A stretch of 13,728 nucleotides of DNA from QQUD01 sp039029915 (GTDB lineage: Bacteria; Chloroflexota; Anaerolineae; Promineifilales; Promineifilaceae): contig JBCCFD010000190.1 of NCBI GenBank assembly GCA_039029915.1, positions 1-13,728 of the forward strand, given 5' to 3'. The first letter of the stretch is position 1. Each line of letters begins with the position of its first letter. This document shows, one piece after another, positions 1-7,175 of this stretch. Position numbers and translations under genes: made by a program. The notes under the pieces were generated by a model. That model made no database searches and was not told where the DNA came from. It was given only the letters and a program-made list of their open reading frames with translations.

Positions 1-954
1 AATCAAGACCGCACAGATCTGAATATGTACCGGTTTAGCTTTTCTGTTCTCGGTGGATTGGTTGCGGCCTTGCTCTACAACATCATTGTTAACCAAGTTT
101 ATGCAGATGCCCCTCGAACAGGAAATGTTATTCAAGGGATTATCGTGGCGGTAATCATTGTGGTTAGTAATGTGATTGTTTTTCTTTACACCACAGAGAA
201 AGAGACAGATGATGACGATTCTGGGGAGCAATTTGGCTTTATTGAAGGGTTGCGTATTGCTTTGAGTAGCCGTCCATTCCTCTATGTTTCCACAATTTAT
301 CTGTTGACTTGGCTCTCCATTCAATTTGTACAGTCACTGATTCTTTTCTATTTCCGCGACTACATTGGGGGTGATCCTGGAGGCCAATTTACCATTTTGC
401 TTTTTGGACTACAGTTTTCGATCTTCATTTTCATTCTTGTCTGGGGATTTGTGAGTCGACGCTTAGGGCGCAAGAAGGTTTTTTATATCGGTGTGCCAGT
501 GTGGATGGTTTGTTTGGTTGCACTCTATTTTGTTCAACCTGGGCAAATCAACCTCGTCATGATTTTGGGCGTTTTATCAGGCATAGGGGTCAGCCTAGGA
601 TTTTTGGTGCCTTGGAGCTTGTTGCCAGATGTAGTTGATGATGACGAGCTAAAAACGGGGCAGCGCCGTGAGGGTATTTTTTACGGGTTCTTTGTCTTCT
701 TGCAAAAGTTTGGCATTGGCATTGGTCTTTTTATACAAGGCCAGGTGTTGGAATGGACCGGTTATGTGGAGGCGATAGATGGGATAGCTCAACCTCAGCC
801 AGATTCTGCTCTTTTAGCTCTGCGCCTGTTGATGACGATTGCGCCAATTATTTTCTTGTCGTTTAGTATTTGGGCAGTATATAAAAATCCTATTGATCAA
901 AAGCGTTTGGCTGAAATTCAAGCTGAACTGGAAGCGCGGAAAGCAGCAGCTTAG
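1..954 (+). CDS. GPH-family (MelB-like) sugar:cation symporter, 5' end outside window
   Basis: Inner-membrane carrier of the glycoside-pentoside-hexuronide branch of the major facilitator superfamily, expected to take up a sugar or glycoside with a cation. The frame is open from base 1 (reading N-Q-D-R-T-D-L-N before the first Met at base 25), so that Met is internal and the gene begins upstream. The 317 visible residues hold about eight hydrophobic segments, so roughly the first four of twelve are missing. Family signatures are the D-x-R-T-x-L-x-x-Y-R-F stretch at the left edge, and near the C-terminus P-D-V-V-D-D-D-E-L-K-T-G-Q-R-R-E-G followed by F-Y-G-F-F-V-F-L-Q-K. An acidic loop (D-D-D-D-S-G-E) separates two membrane segments. 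The gene converges on a nucleoside hydrolase gene. The transported substrate cannot be told from sequence; a nucleoside or its sugar is possible but only because of the neighbour. Confidence 0.88.
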   Translation, partial: NQDRTDLNMYRFSFSVLGGLVAALLYNIIVNQVYADAPRTGNVIQGIIVAVIIVVSNVIVFLYTTEKETDDDDSGEQFGFIEGLRIALSSRPFLYVSTIYLLTWLSIQFVQSLILFYFRDYIGGDPGGQFTILLFGLQFSIFIFILVWGFVSRRLGRKKVFYIGVPVWMVCLVALYFVQPGQINLVMILGVLSGIGVSLGFLVPWSLLPDVVDDDELKTGQRREGIFYGFFVFLQKFGIGIGLFIQGQVLEWTGYVEAIDGIAQPQPDSALLALRLLMTIAPIIFLSFSIWAVYKNPIDQKRLAEIQAELEARKAAA

Positions 955-1002
955 TTAGGCACACTTTTAAAAACTTCTTTCTGTTTGCTTAGATTTTAAA
1001 TG

Positions 1003-1036
1003 TGAGGGCATAGAAACGGCCGTTTTCATGCCCTCA
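1003..1036. terminator. Long inverted repeat between convergent genes, candidate bidirectional terminator
   Basis: Nine-base perfect arms TGAGGGCAT (1003-1011) and ATGCCCTCA (1028-1036) enclose the 12-base perfect palindrome AAACGGCCGTTT (1014-1025). Only the two base pairs between these blocks are imperfect (A:C and G:T, the latter a wobble pair in RNA), so 15 of 17 pairs match. It lies between the stop of the transporter (954) and the stop of the nucleoside hydrolase (1092), where a shared terminator is expected. There is no clear T-run on either side, so factor-independent termination is not certain. The core is a copy of the iterated palindrome family listed below. Confidence 0.45.
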
Positions 1037-1091
1037 TTGATAACAAAATGGCAAAGCGTTGTTCTTAGTCAACCCTCTGTAGGGTGATCAG

Positions 1092-2045
1092 TTAAGTTGG
1101 AAAAACCAAGTCAATAAAGCGCTGCTTCAGCGCTTTAGCATCAAGTGCATTAGTAATAGTTAGATGCTCAGACGAGGTTGTTTTTGTATTCTTCGCACCG
1201 GCGATTTCCCATGGATGAGTAGCCATCATCCCCCGGGTATGCTCACCTGTTAACTCAACTGGAATTGAATCAAGCCTGATACATGAAATATGTTCTCGTT
1301 CACCTGCGGCCCAGAAAACGGGGATTGCGTCATAACACATGGGGCCCGGTTTGTGTTCAACACCCGCTTCCCACCACATTTGGGTTGCCCTTAGTAGCTC
1401 CCTTAGAAAAGTGGATGAAGTTTGGTTGATTAGGTCTGCTACTTCACTCATTGAAAAAACTAATTTTTGACTCACACTCCAAGTTGCTAAGAAAATGGGA
1501 AGCCCACTTTTTAAAATAAAATCTGCGGCCTCTGGATCGTGAAAAACATTTGATTCTGCGTGCAAAAGATGAATTTCTCCTCCCATCAAAGTAATTGACC
1601 TAATCTTATCTTTTTGCGGTTTGTTGGCTAGCCTGAGAACTTCAGCAATGTTTGTCCAGGGGCCTGTGCCAATTAAAGTAATTGGTTTTGTGGCTTGGGT
1701 TAACTTTTCTAAAATGAAAGAAACGGCGTCATTATATGTTTGCTCATATTCAGGATCGCCTGATTCTACTAATTGAAGATGGGTTAAATACTGTTTGTAA
1801 CTTGATTCGGAAATCCCACGCTCAAGCAGTGTGGGGGGAATGCGAATACCTGCGTGGATAGGCACATCGGCTCGATTTGCGAGCCTTAGCATTTTAGCAA
1901 CGACTCTGGCACGGGCTTGGGTATCGGCTGAAACTGTTGTGACGCCCACAAGATTTAAATTTGGATGACTGAGGATGAGCGCAAGCGCATACAGATCATC
2001 TATATCACCACCAGCATCAGTATCAAAGATTACAGGGATTGTCAT
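1092..2045 (-). CDS. Inosine/uridine-type nucleoside hydrolase
   Basis: Cytoplasmic nucleoside N-ribohydrolase that should split a ribonucleoside into base and ribose for salvage. The 317 residues match the usual length. The N-terminal calcium-binding motif is D8-T-D10-A-G-G-D-I-D16-D17, the variant in which a residue is inserted before the last two aspartates compared with DxDPGxDDA. Further family marks are T-G-P-W-T-N (127-132), M-G-G-E (154-157) and N-V-F-H-D-P-E-A-A (166-174). Asp239, in C-Y-D-A, corresponds to the last metal ligand; the residue before it is Tyr where many characterised enzymes carry the catalytic His, so base preference cannot be assigned. AAGGT sits seven bases before the ATG. 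The SUMF1-fold gene lies 58 bases upstream on the same strand, so the two could share a transcript. The protein might instead act on a modified nucleoside. Confidence 0.9.
   Translation of the reverse strand: MTIPVIFDTDAGGDIDDLYALALILSHPNLNLVGVTTVSADTQARARVVAKMLRLANRADVPIHAGIRIPPTLLERGISESSYKQYLTHLQLVESGDPEYEQTYNDAVSFILEKLTQATKPITLIGTGPWTNIAEVLRLANKPQKDKIRSITLMGGEIHLLHAESNVFHDPEAADFILKSGLPIFLATWSVSQKLVFSMSEVADLINQTSSTFLRELLRATQMWWEAGVEHKPGPMCYDAIPVFWAAGEREHISCIRLDSIPVELTGEHTRGMMATHPWEIAGAKNTKTTSSEHLTITNALDAKALKQRFIDLVFPT
1115..1137. repeat. Perfect 10-base hairpin in the 3' end of the nucleoside hydrolase gene
   Basis: Arms TAAAGCGCTG (1115-1124) and CAGCGCTTTA (1128-1137) are perfect inverted repeats around the three-base loop CTT. 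The hairpin lies within the last codons of the nucleoside hydrolase (encoding A-K-A-L-K-Q-R-F) and 79 bases from the intergenic dyad at 1003-1036. On the minus strand a TTTTT tract follows about 11 bases later, just before the stop codon, so it may slow or stop transcription or protect the 3' end. A chance product of codon choice is possible. Confidence 0.5.
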
Positions 2046-2103
2046 TGCTTACCTTGAATTTCGTCTATATGGCCTGTCAAAATCTTATGGCAGGGATCTA
2101 GCA

Positions 2104-3009
2104 TTATGGCGTTCTGGCACACCGGAAACCAAAACGTAAATGCTCTTTGTATGGAAAATAATGTTTGCGAGCAGCAACACGGATGCTGAGCTCATTGAAA
2201 TGCCATGCGGCCCCTTTTTGTACACGTGTATGGCCGGTATCTGGGCCTTGCGGATTATTGTAAGGGGAGTAACTATAATAATCCGCATCATACCGATCAT
2301 TGACCCACTCCATAATATTACCCGACATGTCCATTGCCCCATATGGGCTAACGCCAAGTAGAAAGATACCCACTTCACTTGTGTCCCCAACGCAAGATCG
2401 GTAGTTGACAAGCGTGCAGTTTGGTGTCGTATCCCCCCAGGGATACGCCCGTGTATCGGCCGTACCGCGAGCAGCCTTTTCCCATTCAGCTTCGGTTGGT
2501 AGACGACGCTCTACAGAAGCGCAATAAGCCTCGGCTCCATACCATGTGACTGAATTGACTGGATGCTTTTCATATCCTGCTTCAACAATGTATTGACCGT
2601 TCTGAAGAGAAAGGCGGCTGCTGTCAAGATCAACACATCGATTGTATGGCCCGCAATCATTAGCACCGCGCGTGTTTAGAAACGAGGCAAATTTTATATT
2701 TGTTACTTCATAGGTGTCAAAGAAATAATCGTCTAAGTAAACAGCGTGTAATTGGTGTTGCACGTTGCATTCATAGCCGTCGTTGTGGGCTGGGTCGCAT
2801 CCCATTAAAAATTCCCCAGCGGGTATGAAAACTTCTTCATGGGCTAATTCAGGTTTTAGCACAATCAAGGGCAAGTAAACTGAAGAACTCTGTTCAGCAT
2901 TTGAGTTGAAGAAGCCTTGACCTTGATAAATTGTAAATGCCTGGTTTGCTGATGTTAGAAATAATAATGCAAGAATAGCGCCGGTAAAAAACAATATTTT
3001 ACTGTTCAT
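2104..3009 (-). CDS. Exported SUMF1/formylglycine-generating-enzyme-fold protein lacking the catalytic cysteines
   Basis: A 301-residue protein with an N-terminal hydrophobic segment (about residues 4-24) that looks like a signal peptide or membrane anchor, then the FGE-sulfatase (SUMF1) fold. Marks of the fold are G-E-F-L-M-G (65-70), D-x-Y-E-V-T-N (98-104), R-L-P-T-E-A-E-W-E-K-A-A-R (169-181), Y-P-W-G-D (189-193), M-D-M-S-G-N-I-M-E-W-V (226-236), G-A-A-W-H (266-270) and G-F-R-C (294-297). True formylglycine-generating enzymes have two copper-binding cysteines after the G-G-S-W/Y block; here that stretch is W-H-F-N-E-L-S-I-R with none, and no sulfatase gene is nearby, so oxidase activity is unlikely. 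Other SUMF1-fold proteins serve as binding or structural domains. A GTG codon directly precedes the chosen ATG, with AAAAGG upstream, so the start could be one codon earlier (3012). Role unknown. Confidence 0.85.
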   Translation of the reverse strand: MNSKILFFTGAILALLFLTSANQAFTIYQGQGFFNSNAEQSSSVYLPLIVLKPELAHEEVFIPAGEFLMGCDPAHNDGYECNVQHQLHAVYLDDYFFDTYEVTNIKFASFLNTRGANDCGPYNRCVDLDSSRLSLQNGQYIVEAGYEKHPVNSVTWYGAEAYCASVERRLPTEAEWEKAARGTADTRAYPWGDTTPNCTLVNYRSCVGDTSEVGIFLLGVSPYGAMDMSGNIMEWVNDRYDADYYSYSPYNNPQGPDTGHTRVQKGAAWHFNELSIRVAARKHYFPYKEHLRFGFRCARTP

Positions 3010-3258
3010 CACACTCTACCTTTTCGATATTGGATATTGATAATGCTTGGATAAAAGTATGAAATTATTTCCCTATAGAATATAGAGAATAGTTGAGTTT
3101 TGATACGGAGTTGGTTTCAATAGCGTAAGGTTTTAAGGCTTAGTTTAAGCAATGATATTGTAATTAGGGTTACATTCTGGTGACAAACTTTTCCTCAATC
3201 TAACCGTTAGAGGGCAAATAACAGATAATTTCACTGGGAATCTAGTTTTTTTGACCTT

Positions 3259-4056
3259 TCATTGGATCGCCCTGAAATCCTCAATCGTGGCATCTAATCG
3301 TATATCAAAATAATTGTATAAGTAATCAATATAACTTTGCTCTTCATCAAGATGGTGTTCTATCAGATCACCGCCAATATTTTGTTTTAAAAGATGATTG
3401 TTGAGTGTATTAATGCCCAGTGCAGTTGGAAGTACCGCCACTCGTGATTGAGTAAAGAATGAGTCAGGTGAGGTAGAGGTATAGTGGTTAGCCATGGCGA
3501 TATCATTGGGAAAGATATGCTCTAAAGTAAAGCTATATTGATCTTTCCAAACGTTATCCACTCGCCTTTGGAGCATTATTCCGAATGGCGGGCAATCAAT
3601 TAGGCGGAATGTTTGTTTAGAATTAGAGGTGATTTGGTCAAGAATGAGTGGAATAGGTTCCTGCATTGTTCCACTCCCAAATCCAACATCGGCAATCCAT
3701 TGCTTCCCGTTAATGGTTACAAGCGTGAATTGGTGGCTCTTTCCAGATGGGGTTCCAGATACATGAACCCTCGCAAGTAGCCCCCGTGCATTGAACCCAA
3801 ATGCTTGTAGTGCCATCAGAAATAAGCCGTTCAGCTCAAAGCAGTAGCCACCTCTATTATTTTGCACGAGCTTTTGAAAAAGGCTGTTTGGCGTTAGATT
3901 GATACCTTTTCCTAGGACAATATCAAAGTTTTCGAAAGGTATTGTGAATAGCTGAGCATGGTGAAGTGCTTTCAAACTTTCAAAAGAAGTAGTGATTTTT
4001 TTATCAAAATTTATTCTTTTTAAGTACATTGCTTGGTTAAATTCAAATTTAGTCAT
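3259..4056 (-). CDS. nat: Arylamine N-acetyltransferase
   Basis: Cytoplasmic enzyme that moves an acetyl group from acetyl-CoA to arylamines or hydrazines by way of a cysteine thioester. The 265 residues fit the family (about 270-280). The whole Cys-His-Asp triad is visible: Cys72 in R-G-G-Y-C-F-E-L-N, His108 in S-H-Q-F-T-L-V and Asp123 in W-I-A-D-V-G-F-G. The N-terminal F-T-I-P-F-E-N block (37-43) is also typical. I chose the ATG at 4056 because GGAGGA lies four bases before it and the protein then starts close to the conserved Y-L-K-R-I block; an in-frame ATG at 4140 would add 28 residues with no family likeness. It lies 142 bases downstream of the alpha/beta hydrolase on the same strand and may share its transcript. 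The natural substrate is unknown; some family members act in secondary metabolism. Confidence 0.93.
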   Translation of the reverse strand: MTKFEFNQAMYLKRINFDKKITTSFESLKALHHAQLFTIPFENFDIVLGKGINLTPNSLFQKLVQNNRGGYCFELNGLFLMALQAFGFNARGLLARVHVSGTPSGKSHQFTLVTINGKQWIADVGFGSGTMQEPIPLILDQITSNSKQTFRLIDCPPFGIMLQRRVDNVWKDQYSFTLEHIFPNDIAMANHYTSTSPDSFFTQSRVAVLPTALGINTLNNHLLKQNIGGDLIEHHLDEEQSYIDYLYNYFDIRLDATIEDFRAIQ

Positions 4057-4060
4057 TGTG

Positions 4061-4066
4061 TCCTCC
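4061..4066 (-). promoter_or_regulatory. Shine-Dalgarno GGAGGA that fixes the N-acetyltransferase start
   Basis: GGAGGA on the minus strand ends four bases before the ATG at 4056. It is the strongest ribosome binding site in the window and decides between this start and the in-frame ATG 84 bases upstream. Confidence 0.8.
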
Positions 4067-4198
4067 GGATTTGTTAGTTTACTTGTAACCATCATATCAA
4101 TCCATACACTTATAAGGACTGTACTTTTGTTCAGAGTCAATACGGCCGTTAGTCCAACTTTCGAGGATTAGAAGCTCGCACAATATCAAATTGCCAAT

Positions 4199-4987
4199 CT
4201 ATCCATCGATAAATGTTTTGAAAACTTTATTGAAAGATTTCGCTGCTTCTAAGTTAGGCATGTGTCCCACATTGGGCATGATGTGTAACTGGCTATTTTG
4301 AATATGGTCTGCCATATATTTAGCTTCGCTTATAGGGGTAAACACGTCCTCATCTCCCACTAAAATTAAGGTAGGCACCTTTAGATTTTTTAAGGTCGGC
4401 GTGTAGTCCCGTCTTTCAGCTCGCCCTCGATTAGCTGCTGCTGCACCGAAAGGCGGCGTGTTTAAGATCATAGTTCGTACGTGCTCAACGACCTGCTTGT
4501 TATTGTTGAATGTGGAGGTTGAAAAAAAATTTTTCAGCTCTTTTTGACAATAGGGTCGCATTCCATCATCGGCTAAGCCCTCTGCCATGGCGAGTCGCTG
4601 ACGATAGGATAAGGGCGTTTCTGGCCTGGCAGTAGATGCGCAGATGATAAGATGTTTTATTCGATGTTGAAATAAATGGGCGAATTCAAGAGCGATCTGA
4701 CCCCCCATGGATAGACCACAAACTATTGTGTGCTCGATGTTTAGTTCATCTAACAAAATAGCTAAATCAAGGGCCATCTCATCTAGCAACACAACGGATG
4801 ATGAACCATCAGATTTTCCATAGCCCCTTAAATCTGGAACAACAACGCGATGATTGGTATAGAAGGCATTGATTTGTGGGTTCCACATCGAATGGTCAAA
4901 TGGATGACCGTGTATAAACAAGATTGGGTGATTATTACCTTTATCAATATATGAAAGTTGAATGCCGCGTATTTTTCTGGTTTGCAT
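4199..4987 (-). CDS. Alpha/beta hydrolase, enol-lactonase/esterase-like
   Basis: Cytoplasmic alpha/beta-fold hydrolase of 262 residues without signal peptide. The oxyanion-hole motif H-G-H-P is at 26-29, the nucleophile elbow G-L-S93-M-G-G at 91-96, the acid probably Asp214 in G-D-E-D-V-F-T-P, and the base His242 in N-V-G-H-M. The D-L-R-G-Y-G-K-S-D stretch (52-60) and overall length resemble 3-oxoadipate enol-lactonases and related small esterases, but that wider family includes many substrates and no other beta-ketoadipate gene is present. AAAGGA lies ten bases before the ATG. The gene is transcribed away from a LysR-type regulator across 85 bases, the usual arrangement of a LysR target, with the N-acetyltransferase following. 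Substrate unknown; likely an ester or lactone. Confidence 0.88.
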   Translation of the reverse strand: MQTRKIRGIQLSYIDKGNNHPILFIHGHPFDHSMWNPQINAFYTNHRVVVPDLRGYGKSDGSSSVVLLDEMALDLAILLDELNIEHTIVCGLSMGGQIALEFAHLFQHRIKHLIICASTARPETPLSYRQRLAMAEGLADDGMRPYCQKELKNFFSTSTFNNNKQVVEHVRTMILNTPPFGAAAANRGRAERRDYTPTLKNLKVPTLILVGDEDVFTPISEAKYMADHIQNSQLHIMPNVGHMPNLEAAKSFNKVFKTFIDG

Positions 4988-5029
4988 TATTTTAGATTCC
5001 TTTATTGAGTTTCAAGTGCTACAATTTTG

Positions 5030-5058
5030 ATCTTATGGTCATATTTATAAGCATTCAA
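5030..5058 (-). promoter_or_regulatory. Candidate sigma-70 promoter for the alpha/beta hydrolase
   Basis: Reading the minus strand, TTGAAT (5058-5053) is followed after exactly 17 bases by TAAGAT (5035-5030). Each hexamer matches four of six consensus positions. Transcription would start about 35 bases before the hydrolase ATG. Spacing is ideal but the hexamers are only fair. Confidence 0.35.
5032..5051. promoter_or_regulatory. Candidate LysR-regulator operator
   Basis: Perfect dyad CTTAT (5032-5036), ten-base spacer, ATAAG (5047-5051). It lies between the -35 and -10 boxes proposed for the hydrolase, overlapping the latter, and ends 21 bases before the LysR ATG, so one bound protein could affect both genes. 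The spacer is one base off the usual T-N11-A rule of the family, which weakens the call. Confidence 0.3.
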
Positions 5059-5072
5059 ATGAGCGATCGATC

Positions 5073-5954
5073 ATGACTTTGGTTCAACTTAAATTATTCA
5101 TTGCGGTTATTGATTTTGGTAGCTTCTCAGATGCAGCGCATCAAATTGGCGTGACGCAATCGGCCGTTAGCCATGCAATTTCCAAGTTAGAAACTAAATT
5201 AGGCGTTGTGTTATTGGAGCGTAAATCTGGACGGGTTAAGCCCACCATTATTGGCGAAAAAATATCGATTCAAGCAAGAATGATGCTTCAATCTCAAGCT
5301 GTTATTGAGCAAGAGGCCGCTGTTGGTCGTGGCGTTGATAAAGGAATATTGAGAATTGGCTCATTTGGGACGACATCTTCAATCCACTTTTTGCCACAAA
5401 TGGTTGGTCAATTTTCACAAGAGTTTCCAGATGCCACGCTAGAAGTGTTTGAAGCGAGCGATCAAGAAATTGTACAGTGGCTACAAACGAGGCGTGTGGA
5501 AATTGGTTTTGTGGTTCCCCCAATTGTTGGATTTGACTTGGTTGAACTAGGTGAAGATGAACTTGTTGTCGTTTTGCCTGCCGACCATTCATTAACGAAG
5601 CATCAGCAAGTCCCGATATCAGATTTAACAAGCGAATCATTTATTATGTCGCGGGCAGGGTGTGAGCCGCTTGTGAGGGCTTTATTTCGTAGACACGATA
5701 TTCAACCAAAAATTAATCATTATATTCAACAAACGGCATCGATTTTGCACATGGTCAAGATAGGATTGGGAATATCAATCGTGGCTGCTGGGTCATTACC
5801 GTCAAATGTCGAAGAGATTGAAATTCGACCACTCGATCCATCGGCACCACGTCCCATCGCTATAGCCTTTCAAGATTTGCGACACCTATCACCATTAGCG
5901 CAATCCTTTGTTGAAATGGCATCTTTCATGACAGAATCGAATGCGTGGTCTTAA
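5073..5954 (+). CDS. LysR-family transcriptional regulator
   Basis: A 293-residue DNA-binding regulator. The N-terminal winged helix-turn-helix is plain: F-I-A-V-I-D-F-G-S-F-S (9-19), A-A-H-Q-I-G-V-T-Q-S-A-V-S-H-A-I-S-K-L-E (21-40) and L-G-V-V-L-L-E-R (43-50). A linker helix leads to a periplasmic-binding-protein-like effector domain from about residue 90 (G-I-L-R-I-G-S-F). Such proteins usually form tetramers and switch a divergent gene on when a small metabolite is bound. The divergent hydrolase and the dehydratase 45 bases downstream are the likely targets. No strong Shine-Dalgarno precedes the ATG. The inducer cannot be predicted. Confidence 0.95.
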   Translation: MTLVQLKLFIAVIDFGSFSDAAHQIGVTQSAVSHAISKLETKLGVVLLERKSGRVKPTIIGEKISIQARMMLQSQAVIEQEAAVGRGVDKGILRIGSFGTTSSIHFLPQMVGQFSQEFPDATLEVFEASDQEIVQWLQTRRVEIGFVVPPIVGFDLVELGEDELVVVLPADHSLTKHQQVPISDLTSESFIMSRAGCEPLVRALFRRHDIQPKINHYIQQTASILHMVKIGLGISIVAAGSLPSNVEEIEIRPLDPSAPRPIAIAFQDLRHLSPLAQSFVEMASFMTESNAWS

Positions 5955-5999
5955 TTTATTTTTCAACCTATGATTTAGCGATCAAAAGGATGGTTGAGT

Positions 6000-7106
6000 A
6001 TGAAGATTGAAAAGATCGATGTATTTCAAGTTGATCTCCCCTATTCTAGGGGCGTTTATACCCTGTCTGGGGGTCGGGCGTATCGAAGCTTTGACGCTAC
6101 ATTTGTGAGAATAACGACTGATACTGGTTTAGAGGGATGGGGTGAGAGTACGCCATTTGGATCAACTTATATTGCGGCACATGCCTTGGGCGTTCGGGCA
6201 GGGATTGAGGAAATAGCACCCCATTTATTGGGTCGCGATCCGCGGCACGTTGACCGTATCAATGATGCAATGGATGAGGCGCTTGTCGGTCATTTGCATG
6301 CCAAGACTCCCATTGATGTGGCCTGTTGGGATATTTTTGGCAAGTCGGTCAATATGCCGGTCTGTGATTTATTGGGTGGACGAACGGCCGTTTCTCTCCC
6401 CATTATCTCCTCAATTTATACCGGTTCCCCTGAGGATATGCGCCAACGTGTGCAGATGCATCGTGAAAAAGGATATAAAGCCCACTCCATCAAAATAGGG
6501 GATGACCCCGCTTTAGATGCAGCCCGTGTTGAAGCAGCTCTGGCGGATAATCGCCCCGGTGAGTTTTTCCTGCTCGATGCGAATGGTGGCATGACAGTTG
6601 AAAATTCCCTGCGTTTTTTGCGCTTAGTGCCGCAAGGGCTTGATTTTGTGCTTGAGGCGCCGTGTGCCACTTGGCGTGAATGTATCTCGCTCCGTAGGCG
6701 AACGAACGTGCCGATTTTGTGGGATGAACTAGGTGATAGCGAAACGGCCGTATCCCAATTAATCCACGATGATGCGGCTGAGGGAATTGGGTTAAAAATC
6801 TCTAAAAATGGTGGCTTGACCCGTGGCCGACGTCAGCGAGATATGTGCGTTGCGGCCGGTTACACGATGAGCGTACAAGAAACGACGGGTTCAAATATCG
6901 CATTTGCTGCGATTGTGCATCTGGGGCAAACGGTGCCGCAGAAGTTTTTGCGCTGCGTGTTGGAATGCCGAGATATGGTGAGCGTGGAAACGGCCGTTGA
7001 TCACATTCCCGTTGTTGATGGTCACGTTACCGCGCCAGATTTGCCTGGGCTAGGCATTGAGCCGAATTTGGATGTATTGGGTGAGCCAGTGGCGACCTAT
7101 CGGTAA
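6000..7106 (+). CDS. Enolase-superfamily (mandelate racemase/muconate lactonizing) dehydratase, cis-3-hydroxy-L-proline dehydratase-like
   Basis: Magnesium-dependent enzyme of 368 residues that removes a proton next to a carboxylate. The capping domain (1-125) contains F-V-R-I-T-T-D-T-G-L-E-G-W-G-E (35-49). In the barrel, S-I-K165 gives the second-strand lysine, although the first position of the usual K-x-K is Ser. Metal ligands appear to be Asp193 (L-L-D-A-N-G-G), Glu219 (V-L-E-A-P-C) and Asp242 (W-D-E); Lys266 in L-K-I-S-K-N-G-G-L-T is the facing base. The E-A-P-C-A-T-W-R-E-C block, the R-R-R-T run and the ending L-G-I-E-P-N-L-D-V-L-G-E-P-V strongly recall cis-3-hydroxy-L-proline dehydratases, but no other hydroxyproline gene is seen, so the substrate is provisional. 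AAGGA nine bases before ATG 6000 favours this start over TTG 5994. It may be cotranscribed with the regulator. Three ACGGCCGT palindromes lie in it. Confidence 0.88.
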   Translation: MKIEKIDVFQVDLPYSRGVYTLSGGRAYRSFDATFVRITTDTGLEGWGESTPFGSTYIAAHALGVRAGIEEIAPHLLGRDPRHVDRINDAMDEALVGHLHAKTPIDVACWDIFGKSVNMPVCDLLGGRTAVSLPIISSIYTGSPEDMRQRVQMHREKGYKAHSIKIGDDPALDAARVEAALADNRPGEFFLLDANGGMTVENSLRFLRLVPQGLDFVLEAPCATWRECISLRRRTNVPILWDELGDSETAVSQLIHDDAAEGIGLKISKNGGLTRGRRQRDMCVAAGYTMSVQETTGSNIAFAAIVHLGQTVPQKFLRCVLECRDMVSVETAVDHIPVVDGHVTAPDLPGLGIEPNLDVLGEPVATYR

Positions 7107-7175
7107 TTAGGAGATTGAGTAATTGAGGTCCTAAGAGATTGGGTGCTTCATTGTGCTTGTTTGCGACGATTACCT

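Noticed and set aside
2085..2411. Reading frames on both strands inside the SUMF1-fold gene
   Set aside because: The SUMF1-fold frame accounts for all this DNA with conserved motifs; the others have no family likeness.
2104..3009. Sulfatase maturation system
   Set aside because: The catalytic cysteines are absent and no sulfatase gene is in the window.
4057..4140. 28-residue N-terminal extension of the N-acetyltransferase
   Set aside because: No family likeness and no ribosome binding site, whereas GGAGGA lies four bases before the ATG at 4056.
5059..5076. Five-codon reading frame whose TGA overlaps the LysR ATG, a possible leader peptide
   Set aside because: No Shine-Dalgarno before it, and so short a frame is easily due to chance.
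5161..5166. Palindrome-like CGGCCG in the LysR helix-turn-helix
   Set aside because: Counted only as an imperfect copy, because Q-S-A-V-S-H is conserved in LysR proteins and explains these codons without a DNA-level signal.
5994..5999. TTG start two codons ahead of the dehydratase ATG
   Set aside because: AAGGA is only three bases from the TTG but nine from the ATG at 6000, and the family begins M-K-I.
6853..6858. CGGCCG with flanks G and G in the dehydratase
   Set aside because: The flanks do not fit ACGGCCGT, so it was not counted as a copy of the element.
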